Below, piece by piece: positions 57,701 through 64,000 of a stretch of DNA of 64,000 nucleotides. The notes under the pieces are model-generated. The model was not told where the DNA came from. It was given only the letters and a program-made list of their open reading frames with translations, and did not search any database. Location: NCBI GenBank assembly GCA_012845835.1, contig JABAKD010000009.1:9973785-10037784 (forward strand), read 5' to 3'. The DNA is from Undaria pinnatifida (taxonomy: Eukaryota; Sar; Phaeophyceae; Laminariales; Alariaceae). The position numbers and the translations under genes were made by a program. The stretch's first letter is position 1. The number at the start of each line of letters is the position of its first letter.

Positions 57701-59201
57701 TGCCCCCTTTAAGGGTTTATAGTTTCCATGCACATATTGAAGTTCCCCCCCCCCCCCGATCCCTCTTGTTCAAACGCCCCACCTAAAATCAACATCTATC
57801 TGCCAGCCTAGTAAACACTACCAACCAGCTGAATCTGATATCACCTCAGTATCTTTCTAGCCATCCATGCCGTAGCTCCAATTCATTTCCGCCCCCCCCT
57901 CCTTTTTCTGTTCTATTGTTTTTTTTCTCCCCACCCTTTTGTTCAAACGCCCCACCTACAATCGTAATCGGCCAGAGTAATAAACATTTCTACGCAATTG
58001 ATATCACGTCATTATCTTTCTAGACATCCATGACGTAGATTTTATTCATTTACCCCTGTTCCCCCCCCGCAACGCCCCCTCCTTCCCCACCACCCGTACG
58101 ATCGCCTGGACCTAGCACCACGCGTATAGCAAGCCCCTACATATATGCGCAATATACGCGCGATCGGAGTATCACACACAGCTTGCAAAGATGAGTTCCG
58201 ACAAAATCTTCGATCTCACAGCTGCTGAAGTGTATTTTTATTGTTATAATAACTAACTAACAAAATGTTTACTTTGAAACTCGAAGAATTACTCTCGCCA
58301 GCGTTGATCTTCGGGGACTTCCCTGCGCCACTCACTGGACAAGTGTCGAGGAATACGTTGCCGTGACCATTCACAATATTCTCCAGCGTGAAGCACCCTC
58401 GACAGTCGTAAATACGAAGTCGGTGAGAGTCAAGCTCACGACACACCCATGCTAGCTATATAGCACTATCCACTCGGCCACTCCATTTTAATTTCGAATA
58501 TCACTATTATTATGCTTCGCAGTTATTATTCTCGATCGTGTTTCGCGCTGGGAAAAATCATGAATAATAGTTATGATAGTGTGTTGCTAGACACTTGTCC
58601 AGTGGGGGGGGGGGGTCCCCTGAGATCAATTATATCGAGATTGGTGCCTGAGCTCCAAAGTAAACAGTTTGTTGCTTAAATAGCACCATCCACTAGATCA
58701 TTCAGTCATAGTGGCCTAAGTGGTCTACATTATTGGATAGTGCTGTATACCAGCTACCAGGTTGCTAATAAGATGTAATATCTACTGGGGCCTCGATTGC
58801 GGTGCGAGCCGAAACACGTTGTATCCAGTACATCAATCGCTAACGTACACGACGCCAGCTGGTATACAAGAAGCTGTGAGCACGAACTGGCTTAGGTAAT
58901 TCCGCTGGTACCCTCTGGTTCAATTCGTTGTCGGCTCGACTGAGAACCACAGTAAAAATACCGATAGAACAAGCAAACACCAACAAACTAAGCACTACTG
59001 ATCGGTCATTTTCCACCCCCCCCCAACCAATGCTTTGCGACGTCGCATGTCTCCATGTTCAGTTCCGGCGTATGGCTTGCACCATACCTATGATGTCCTT
59101 CATTGGGAATCTCGCGGGCGTCACGACCCAGGCAGCGTTCGTGGAATCTATGATCGTCGTGTTTGCTGGCGGCAAAACGGGTCTGAGCGCCGCCATCACA
59201 G
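42752..59201 (+). CDS. AzgA-like permease, gene C, 3' end missing from window
   Basis: This is the third tandem copy. Exons found: 42752-42890, 54018-54174, 54494-54716, 54984-55310, 56063-56131, 59063-59201, giving 351 codons plus one base in an open frame. Exons 2-6 equal those of A and B in length and phase. Exons 7-9 (the last membrane segments and the tail) are not seen up to 64000, so the gene is truncated or its intron 6, only ~245 bp in A and B, has expanded past the window. Intron 1 is 11.1 kb and holds a TRIM-like element, a tandem array, a Ty1/copia element and minisatellites. The donor after exon 4 is GC (55311), not GT. TM3 reads DLPFLVAPSVLYVAR. TM10 reads AFVESM, keeping the family Glu (codon 59144-59146) that A and B have lost. 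It may be a functional carrier with the end outside the view, or a decaying copy. Confidence 0.7.
43345..43615 (-). mobile_element. tRNA-derived SINE-like element, copy 2
   Basis: The minus-strand head GTAGGTTCGAATCTTTCC is B-box-like, and GGCGGTGCAATAGTAAGC takes the place of a D arm. The body matches 23785-24060 in order (CTGGACAAGTCGTGGTCACA, CCCCCCTGGTAC, CGTCGATTGGCATCGAATTT, CACGCTCTCCCGCTTTC as read on the plus strand). It lies in gene C intron 1. Confidence 0.5.
43639..44018 (+). mobile_element. TRIM-like miniature LTR retrotransposon
   Basis: Two direct terminal repeats (43639-43720 and 43929-44018) start TGTTACAAGGCTGAGTTTGT and end in CTTGACA or CTTAACA, so they have TG...CA ends. 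Two bases inside the left repeat, TGGCGTCGTCGAC could serve as a tRNA primer-binding site. Just before the right repeat, AGGGGGGGGAAG is a polypurine tract. TAGA flanks the element on both sides as a 4-bp target duplication. The ~208-bp interior has no coding capacity but holds a perfect T-arm-like GTGGGTTCGAGTCCCAC. At 380 bp it is non-autonomous. A related LTR ends the window at 63916-63999. Confidence 0.7.
44248..44262. repeat. GC-rich hairpin
   Basis: GCCGCC-TTC-GGCGGC is a perfect 6-bp stem with a 3-base loop in a short GC island. It resembles the hairpins at 6009-6033 and 34996-35014. Confidence 0.65.
44515..45202. repeat. Tandem array, unit about 350 bp, left of copia
   Basis: Repeating words are CTGCAAGCTGCAGTACCCGT, AAGAAGGAGGTGTCGCTAGG, GGTGTCGCTAGGCGACGGG and GACTTCGACCCGAACTC. 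The array is cut at 45202 by the copia LTR and resumes at 51087. Confidence 0.75.
45203..45734 (+). repeat. Copia 5' LTR
   Basis: Starts TGTTCGTGATAGCGGCATG and ends CCACTGATTTACCAACA, giving TGTT...AACA ends. GGGTATATACGAG at 45562 is a possible TATA element and TAATATAATACC lies near the end. It differs from the 3' LTR only at 45235. Confidence 0.95.
45823..47343 (+). CDS. gag-pro: Copia ORF1: Gag plus aspartic protease
   Basis: 506 codons. The first ~175 residues are polar and Gly/Ser-rich. A Gag core begins near residue 185 (KVPKAPEFIGTDVSYPSW) with the Trp-containing helices usual in copia Gag. No CCHC zinc knuckle is visible, although one is usual. The C-terminal part is the retropepsin: YADTSTSYHMTD with Asp377, where the family motif is D-S/T-G-x-S-x-H; here the Gly is Ser. 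The domain closes with VLYSPNLGYNLFSPS. In most copia elements the protease is fused to pol without a break, or follows a gag/pro frameshift; here the break lies after the protease. ATG 45823 is the first in frame after the LTR. Confidence 0.85.
   Translation: MAEQEGGDPAANQQGDPQGFGERMDSLESRVSQMLDMLSNQQQMLQTVVETHQRENVESSSSRAAPRGIELESGVHQSGAAGRTAGSTGGDTLGFGVSDMRVGSRGVVDPGLNPRVSDENHSFVPAVNFGSVDGTVGGALGSQSSVPPTTSASEWWGKVASGNTLIPVADSSSGESLGGGLFKKVPKAPEFIGTDVSYPSWSQNFLLKARHYNLSEPFTCDIDIKIADVNFDLTPWVEKGYSVGVLRQHEIAWWFLFDCLKKDSDCKARIIPHPSQTGKPETDENESGEQCAIPDSDLVCRNGSYRMSDDCQKVLLAACRKEVVLKACDDLSRMWYDVSGLKCLTTSRDDLIMSAVSNDMILKAVNKARYVEDWYADTSTSYHMTDSLSCMRDLKPCHRSVNGIGGVSCEVAYSETLDLVFVTADSEFSVELKNVLYSPNLGYNLFSPSAEFDGESWNGLGGPNGVMTAFNGQVTFQNFDGMLIASAYRLGEASVGTVLDSRQPQA
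47306..50479 (+). CDS. pol: Copia ORF2: integrase, reverse transcriptase, RNase H
   Basis: This frame is +1 relative to ORF1. It is open from 47294 (after a TAG at 47291), overlaps ORF1 by 50 nt, and has its first ATG at 47351, just after the ORF1 stop; 47306 is a TTG. Counting from 47306: an HHCC pre-integrase finger at ~22-54 (C51, C54), integrase core D82, D146, E182 with 35 residues between the last two, an acidic linker, RT from ~560 with AFVQSELDHEVFMKLPPG and the catalytic IHVDD (D743, D744), then RNase H with VDADFAS and KHIDVRHHF and the closing ADILTKALPRDLF. No stop or shift breaks it. Translation needs a +1 frameshift (CCC-C at 47332 is one candidate), or reinitiation at 47351, unless a single-base loss split an original single ORF. 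Confidence 0.92.
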   Translation: MVRCWTPANPKHETTMDINDFHNMYAHSHEGLLRTTAKRLGTKLVGDMHACSGCSMSKAIRKGIVRETKTRSDKKLGRVFVDLGGRKDIASVGGKHYPMIVKDDFTRRAWLYFLKNKSDAGSAFRSFLASVRADGVPSLVEIVRSDNGGEFFGGEFASVCNELLIKQEFIPAYSPQYNGVAERGLGLIEEAAMAARIQAKVLFGHVQLPKTDKLWSEAMHWACEAMNHTACSANPGSKSPYEMWYGEPRPARPYPFLKPAYCRWQRPSKLLPKGESCFHVGPSRDHPRDCHRVLTRAGTIQETRDVTWEVLPSQLPPLQPSLPIEVAEEGGEDSDDDVETEIWPLVGRGVAHTLLKRDAVPSGAGVEEVESVGAGSIGPSFSVPSSPAEPSAPVNISSGSVAPSVSSPVNDGEGQGGQESGEVEMGDLGGDDEAESMGQEGHDDEESIGSGGLVEAEASPPAARRPRHVAELADFNTSARENDEVREGRTGAQTRAVNQQSLPGLMATLGPIFATEVVYSLLSEQRAGDETELPKELVQDVESEPGSYQEAQRSKYAKIWEGARSAEIEGLIRAGTFTLAVKVPIGCNVIDARWVFKWKADETGKIVKAKARLVAKGFKQKYGVDYLETFSPTANAASLRLLIVLACLYNLELLHWDIEQAFVQSELDHEVFMKLPPGCGSMSGKVVRLNKSLYGLKQASRTFYKRLGSELKRIGFEQSMSDPCVLRFMMGDEVLGMVAIHVDDIMYAESKSLAKVVVAALGDSLPTKDLGEVKFFLGCEYIRDREAGTIEISQESYIRSVLERFNICRTSSIPASLANDNRSVMEDEGAGDVPFREVVGSLMWIASQTRPDIANAVRAVARHSDEPKRSHWKAAQKILNYLLETAHLTLKFKQDSSVDAGTLVYVDADFASRATDRRSVSGAMVFVAAMLVVWISRTQKCVSQSTSEAEYLAMGGGVNEALFVNGMLQFLRPSAKPRKIDVLEDNEGAIALAENPLSSSRSKHIDVRHHFLRNLTEEGVIEVTHVPSEKQHADILTKALPRDLFEVHRDFALGIKK
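50555..51086 (+). repeat. Copia 3' LTR
   Basis: 532 bp, preceded by the purine-rich CTAGGGAGGG, a likely polypurine tract for plus-strand priming. It differs from the 5' LTR at one base (50587 T). Confidence 0.95.
51087..51595. repeat. Tandem array, unit about 350 bp, right of copia
   Basis: Continues the array of 44515-45202. CGAACTCGGTAAG recurs at 51087 and 51436, giving a unit of ~349 bp, and GCAGTACAACAGCAGT and ACGTACCGACCAATCCATAG recur likewise. Confidence 0.8.
51600..51880. other. GC-rich segment, no gene seen
   Basis: A strongly GC-rich segment with open frames in several phases on both strands and no domain. It starts where the tandem array ends and stops sharply near 51880. Confidence 0.4.
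51989..52115. mobile_element. Foldback/tRNA-like element
   Basis: 51989-52066 is an inverted repeat: GTTGGTTATATAAAACTACC at the left pairs with the complement of GGGAAGTTCTATATAACCAAC at the right. The right arm includes TAGCTCAGTGGGA, a tRNA A-box match, and 52098-52115 ends CTCACCGACTTCG as in the T-arm side of 9372-9521. It is related to that element and to 58395-58490. Confidence 0.55.
52905..53425. repeat. GGAAGCTTCC-type minisatellite in gene C intron 1
   Basis: Same family as 8846-9150 and 38365-39525. GAAGCTTCCACCGCTTC and TTCCATGGAAGC variants repeat at irregular spacing. Confidence 0.8.
53437..53535. repeat. Minisatellite, CCAAGxACAGCGAxCTAGAA unit
   Basis: About four copies of the 24-28 bp unit found also at 9151-9370, again directly following a GGAAGCTTCC array. 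Confidence 0.65.
57370..58260. repeat. Poly-C repeat element, copy 2, tandem units
   Basis: Direct units start AAATCTTCTAGAATAATAAA at 57374 and ~57627, followed by ACAACCGTCAGATTTG and CACATATTGAAG, then C tracts. Two weaker units carry ATTATCTTTCTxGxCATCCA near 57850 and 58005. The end, at about 58153-58250, matches 18745-18850 (ACGCGCGATCGGAGTATCAC and on). No coding potential. Confidence 0.75.
58395..58495 (-). mobile_element. tRNA-derived SINE-like fragment
   Basis: On the minus strand, GAGTGGCCGAGTGGATAGTG has the D-arm form of a Ser/Leu tRNA, and GTGAGCTTGACTCTCACC is a worn T arm, followed by GACTTCG as in the related copies at 9372-9521 and 51989-52115. A further partial copy may lie at 58700-58760. 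Confidence 0.5.
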
Positions 59202-59785
59202 GTGGGTCGAAATGGAAATGCTGACCAATTGTTCTGAACTACTGCTACTGCTGCATGTAGGCAAACATAAACAACGAAATATGAACTAATCGAACGGATG
59301 ACTTCACGATTGTAATTATTTCTTTTTATTTATGTCCAATAATGTGCAGGGTGAGCTTTAACGTCGACCACTCATACTTGTAAATATTCCCAGAAAGAGC
59401 ACCAAGAGAAATGCTTTTTGCTCCGCATTGATTTCGACCCCAGTACCAGGTGGAGCTGCCAGCTTAATTGAGCTCGAACTTGGCCACGCTCCCCCCGTTT
59501 TTTGTTTCTTATGGGGAACAGGCTTCGATTCGTTTTCGTATCTCCTCTTACAGCGAGAGTCTGTTGAGCTCGAGGAGGATACGCGAGTACTTGAAAATTG
59601 TGCACTGGATATCCTCGACTTTATTGTCAATTCGTCCGATCAAACTCCAACCCTGCGACATCCGGTCAAAGATACGTTTATTTGATACATTTCGAGTTGC
59701 TTGATTGCTGTCATATCTGCGACTTCGGAGGGAGAGCCCTCCCGAGAGACGAGGCGACCGACCTCATCCTTAGCGGTACTCAACT

Positions 59786-59808
59786 GATATATATATATAT
59801 ATATACTT
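59786..59808. repeat. AT microsatellite
   Basis: About ten uninterrupted AT dinucleotides. The neighbourhood from 59202 to 60690 has no recognisable gene. Confidence 0.85.
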
Positions 59809-60689
59809 ATTAATTCGATGCGTCCTTCGTTGGCCACTAGCAAGGTCGCAACCGAAAATCCACGTAGTGTACGACGACTGAGTTCCTCTGCGCACGATGC
59901 CGCGGGAACTCGCTAATAAAAATACGCAGTAGTATCTAATGCACAAACAAACTATTAATAATAATATCACAAATTGAACGCAATGTGTTAGATCCCGTTC
60001 CCGTCATCTTTGAATGGACAAGGATGGGTGGGTTGGTGGGAGAAATAACACGGTTTTGGGGGGGGGTTTGCTTGGGCGCTGCCAGCTACTGTCTCTCATT
60101 GCTTTAATCGCGCGGCTAACTCGGCACCATCCCTCGCCCTTCGACGTGGAGCGCACACGTCTTCAAGCAGTGACCATCACTACTGATGTAGTCTTGTACC
60201 ACAAGGTCATGGAACAACAACCCCAAATATCTCGTGTGCAAATAAACTACGGGTTACTCCGTTTCCGGTTGCCTATGCGGTGCAACCTTCCAACCTTCAC
60301 CTCCAATGATATACTTCAAATTTACTTGATTGCTGTCATGTCTAAGATTTCAAGGGGAAAACCCGCTGGAGGGATCAGTCGACCGCAACCATCCTCTGCA
60401 ATACCCAAGTGATATCTACTCGTAAATCCGATGCATTCCTTTGCTGGCCAATAGGCAGGCCCCAACTGAAATCCCACGTAGTATACGACAACTGAGTCCC
60501 CGAAGACACGATGCCGTGGGATTTCCTCCTCGGGATTTGTCCCTGATGATCTTGGCCTGACTGTCTCTAGTTGTTGCCTGTTCCGATAGTCTGTGAGATA
60601 CCCATCCCACGTCCTCTATCTACGCGAATTTTTTACCTCATGGTATTCGTCTGAACGGGTCATCCATGCGGTACTCCAATTCATTTGTA

Positions 60690-61130
60690 TGGTCTTCAAG
60701 TTCAAAGTAACCTTTCCCCCTGTCCCCTCCTTCCCCGCCACCCCCACCACCGCCTATGCCTAGAGAACCACGCGTGCAGTAAGGTCCTACACAACATTGC
60801 GACCAAAAACTCCCCCATCCCCCGCCCCCCCGTCCTCTTTTTCACCCCCCCGCCCCCCCCGCCCCCCCTCCCCCCTAAGAAACCCCACTCTCTTCATCGG
60901 TTATACGACTTACTTACAGGATATACATGATAAACTGATACATTCCTTCCATAATCGTCATGTTCTACATTTCGTCCTCCTCAAAAACTTTTTTTTTTTT
61001 TCAAATAGAGTCCGTGCACAGATCGATTGACTCTTTACTCCATCCTGTTGACCCCCTGGTACAAGCTGCTGCATGTAGTTCTAAGGGGAGTCGCCGACCA
61101 ATACGCTTACAACGGTTTTGGCGACTGACG
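60690..61130. repeat. Poly-C repeat element, copy 3, partial
   Basis: C-rich runs at 60815-60880, then GGATATACATGATAAACTGA, CATCCTGTTGACCCC and AAGGGGAGTCGCCGACC follow the same order as in copy 1 at 18285-18710. The terminal part present in the other copies is missing. Confidence 0.65.
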
Positions 61131-61728
61131 CCGCCCGCTCAATGAAGGGAGCCCAAGACCTTGATTCAAGCCGTCAGCGAGTGGCATATAAAAAACGCAG
61201 TGAATTGGGCAAAGGATAAACTTCAGCATTGATTGTTACTTGATTGTCGGCCTTTTTTGAAGTAACCGAAAGGACATATTAATAGTGTACCCAACATTGA
61301 TTAGTGGCATGTCTAGAGTACGAACCCAAAATGAAACACCAAAACAGAAAACCGACCCCAGAAAGGGTAGCGTGCGAGAAAATAACACACAATACCTAGC
61401 ATGCCACCCCACCGCAAGCTATCAGAAACCAACACTGCCGTACATGACCAGTGCACAGCCACCGCGCCTAAGAGCCGAACGATGTGCAACACACTGTCGT
61501 AGTTATTGTTTTCAAAATATCTACGAGATGATATTCCACCAATTACTCGGATCATAAAGCCACCGTTCGAACGCTCCCCCAAAACTCGCCTCGAAAGGAA
61601 ACCCTACCAAGGAGGACCGAAAGCACACCACCCGATAACAAAGAAAAGCACGGTAACCACCCGTCTACCGCAAAGCACCCAGTCCCACAATAAGCAAACA
61701 AACACCGCACGCAGTGTTGAAATATACA

Positions 61729-61758
61729 ATAGCTGTCGCTGAAACGAGCGACAGCTGA
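61729..61758. repeat. Perfect hairpin downstream of the helicase fragment
   Basis: AGCTGTCGCT and AGCGACAGCT form a 10-bp perfect stem around GAAACG, about 85 bp beyond the stop of the minus-strand helicase fragment. Helitrons carry a hairpin near the 3' end, but I see no CTRR end within the usual distance. Confidence 0.6.
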
Positions 61759-61841
61759 TAGATGTAACTGTCGTCAGACGTGTGCGTCCACGGGCCAATG
61801 GAGCCGATGTGACGTTTGTTGTATTGCAATTGATGTGGTCA

Positions 61842-62475
61842 TTAGTTGGCCGCGGCGGCGTTGAAGACGCCCATGCCTGTGTACCTACCCCGCGTGCTTT
61901 GTGCTGAGTCCACCAGCCTAACAACCTCTTCCCGCAACCTAGCCTTCATGGTGTCGGAGTTTCCAAGCTTGCCTATCCCGTCGAAACTCATTGGCTTTAC
62001 CATGACGTCTGCGAGTCTTTTAGCCCTACTGAGACAGACGAAAGTAAGCCCCGTGCAGGCCTCCTTCGGCCCCAAGTCTATGACGGCCTTCTCTAACGTC
62101 TGCCCCTGTGATTTGTGCAAAGTGATGGCCCAGCAGAGCCTCAACGGCAGTTGCGTCCTGACCTGCCTTCCCCCGTCCTGCCAAGTAGTGTCTACGGGAG
62201 AAATCGGCACACACCCTCTATATCTCTCCTCAGACGACCATTCCCCCCCTGAGTACCCTCTAACTTGACGACAACGTAAAGGGGGAAATTCGGCGGGGGG
62301 GCGTCGTCTGCAAACACCAACTCGACGACTTGGCCTCGAATGCCGTTCACGAGTCCAACTTGTTGGTACAGGTTCTTCGTGAGCATGACCTTAGCTCCCT
62401 TAGCTAGGTAGAGGTCCCTCTCAAGCCCATCCGCCGTGTCTGCTGTCGCCCTTCTGGCGTTGGCGCACGGACCGA
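61842..62475 (-). pseudogene. PIF1-like helicase, C-terminal fragment, frameshifted
   Basis: Reading on the minus strand from about 62470: ADGLERDLYLAKGAKVMLTK then NLYQQVGLVNGIRGQVVELV, the pattern of PIF1-family helicases (GARVMLTxNL...GLVNGxxG). After a one-base shift near 62200-62240 it continues LRLCWAITLHKSQGQTLEKA, motif V, and FVCLSRAKRLADVMVKPMS, motif VI, to TAA at 61842. The ATPase core with Walker A and B is absent. Such proteins act in DNA maintenance or as the helicase of Helitrons. The fragment lies among repeats, so a transposon source is likelier. Not functional as it stands. Confidence 0.75.
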
Positions 62476-62737
62476 GTTTGGGTCAATCGCCCCCAACGGA
62501 CGTATCTCCATGATGACCTACTCTCACCACGAGACAGTAGCAGTAGATACACTCAGCGGACACACCCCTAGCGGGCACACACTCTCCATGCCCGCTCTCC
62601 GCTGGCCACTGTTGTCGCCCGCTGCGCCCGTTGTCTGTGTGCTGCCCGCTGTGTGAGCGCTGTGTGCCGGCTGTGTGTGTGCTGCTGTTTTTGCCCGTGT
62701 GGTCGGCTGTGTGTTGCTCGGTAGTGGTCTGCTCGAA

Positions 62738-63915
62738 TGTGTTTTGTTCCTCCGTGGTGGTCTGCCTACACCTGCAGTCTAAATTCCAATGACCCCACAC
62801 TAAAATCCAGTTAAGTCGAAGACACGCACGTGCACAATATTTTTTTTTCATGGGAGCCTATATTGCGAGGCCCAGGTGTAGACTAGAAACTCGCTTCGCA
62901 CGTGCAAACTGTTTTGTGTGTTTTGTTGCTGCGTGGTGGTCTGCCTACACCTGCAGTCTGAAATCAAATGATCCTACACTGAAATCAAGTTTAGTCGAAC
63001 ACACGCACGTGCACACTATTTTTTTTCATGAGAACCTATATTGCGAGGCCCAGGTGTTGATTAGAAACTTGCTTCGCTCGAATGTGTTTTGTTGCTCCGT
63101 GGTGCTCTGCCTACACCTGCAGTCTGAAATCAAATGATCCTACACTAAAATCAAGTTTAGTCGAAGACACGCACGTGCACACTATTTTTTTTCATGGGAG
63201 CCTATATTGGTGAACCCGTCGTAGCCTGTCATAGTCAGGCTTCTTCGGGCTCCACGTCATGCAACCGTACAGCAGTGTCTCGACCACCTCAGCTTTCAGC
63301 AACCGCACCTTCAACCGTAAACGCACACCCGGGCGATCATAGATTTCCATCTTGTACCGCTGGAAGCACGCCCAGGCCCTCTGAAGACGCCGCGTTATTT
63401 CAGTGCTAAGGTTTATGTCTGCGGTGATAGCCCCGCCCAAGTATACAAACTGGATTGTTTGTTTGTAAACCTGGCCGGCTGCATTGATCGTGAAGGACAG
63501 CTTCCCCCCGCTTTTGGTTTCCAGGCACATTATCTCTACCACCTTGGGTTGTGTGTGTGTTTTTCCCTGGGGGTATTCCTCAGCTCCAGAGTGACTGGAG
63601 CCTGTCCTGTGACCACAGACTTGATTATGCGAGTTAATGTGAGAACAACAACAACAACAACAATTGCGAGGCCCAGGTGTAGATTTGAAACTCGCTTCGC
63701 ACGTGCAAACTGTTTTGTGTGTTTTGTTGCTCCGTGGTGGTCTGCCTACACCTGCAGCCTAAAATCAAATGATCCTACACTAAAATCAAGTTTAGTCAAA
63801 GACACGCACGTGCACACTATTTTTTTTTTATGGGGGCCTATATTGCGAGGCCCAGGTTGGTGTAGATTAGAAACTTGCTTCGCTCGAATGTGTTTTGTTG
63901 CTGCGTGGTGGTCTG
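62738..63915. repeat. Tandem array, unit about 170 bp, about 4.5 copies
   Basis: Units start TGTGTTTTGTTxCTxCGTGG at 62738, 62917, 63083, ~63718 and 63889. Each holds CTGCCTACACCTGCAGTCT, CACGCACGTGCACA, a T run, CCTATATTGCGAGGCCCAGG and CTTCGC. The third unit is split by the insertion at 63210-63662 and the last is cut by the LTR at 63916. Confidence 0.85.
63192..63542 (-). pseudogene. LINE (RTE-like) RT C-terminal fragment
   Basis: A 116-codon minus-strand frame reads EIMCLETKSGGKLSFTINAA, then FVYLGGAITADINLSTEITR, DRPGVRLRLKVRLLKAEVVE and TLLYGCMTWSP. This is the region after the RT palm in RTE-type LINEs, well preserved. The palm with YADD is absent. The insertion spans 63210-63662 and is flanked by ATTG on both sides. 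Its plus-strand right end is an (AAC)n run. Confidence 0.75.
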
Positions 63916-63999
63916 TGTTAAAAGGCTTAGTTTGGGTAAGCTACCGGTTAACCAGTTGCAAGTGGTCAAACGGACTAATACCCCACTAATACCTTAACA
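63916..63999 (+). repeat. TRIM-type LTR at the window edge
   Basis: TGTTAAAAGGCTTAGTTTGG to CTTAACA matches the terminal repeats of the element at 43639-44018, including CAAACGGACTAATACCCCAC. It has TG...CA ends. It is either a solo LTR or the left repeat of another copy extending past 64000. Confidence 0.75.
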
Positions 64000-64000
64000 A

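Overview
This window is eukaryotic nuclear DNA, gene-poor and rich in repeats. The recognisable genes are split by many introns of about 240 bp to over 10 kb. Around them lie LTR retrotransposons, RTE-type LINE fragments, tRNA-derived short elements and many minisatellites. Long introns of mean size near 0.9 kb, Ty1/copia elements and roughly balanced base composition would suit a large-genome alga or other stramenopile such as a brown alga. That placement is inference only; nothing here fixes the species.

The main content is a tandem array of three paralogous genes on the + strand, about 17-18 kb apart. They encode divergent AzgA-like (NCS2 superfamily) purine/nucleobase permeases. Gene A (7814-16839) and gene B (24694-33881) each have nine exons with identical intron phases; the joined exons give intact reading frames of 677 and 665 codons. 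Gene C (42752 to at least 59201) keeps exons 1-6. Its last three exons are not found before the window ends. Its first intron has grown to 11 kb by nested insertions, and one donor site is GC instead of GT. In all three copies residues at positions known to matter for purine binding in this family appear changed, so their substrate is uncertain.

Layout: 1-4100, degenerate minisatellite with a repeated ~280-bp block; 4100-7200, GC-rich patch, a decayed ORF, a 66-bp direct repeat and GC palindromes; 7240-16839, gene A and its upstream blocks; 16840-24300, spacer with a poly-C repeat family, a tandem repeat, a decayed Ala/Gln-rich region and a SINE-like element; 24315-33881, gene B with a dead LINE RT in intron 1; 33900-42440, spacer with tandem repeats, a tRNA-derived SINE, GGAAGCTTCC arrays and an Ala/Gln-rich decayed region; 42468-59201, gene C with a TRIM-like element, a ~350-bp tandem array split by a near-intact Ty1/copia element (LTRs 532 bp, one difference, TSD CGAAC), foldback tRNA-like elements and more minisatellites in its introns; 59202-64000, repeat fragments, a broken PIF1-like helicase (-), a ~170-bp tandem array split by a LINE RT fragment, and a final TRIM-type LTR.

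The spacers are partly co-linear between units, so the array probably arose by tandem duplication of a ~17-kb segment and was then filled by transposons. Genes A and B resemble each other more than either resembles C.
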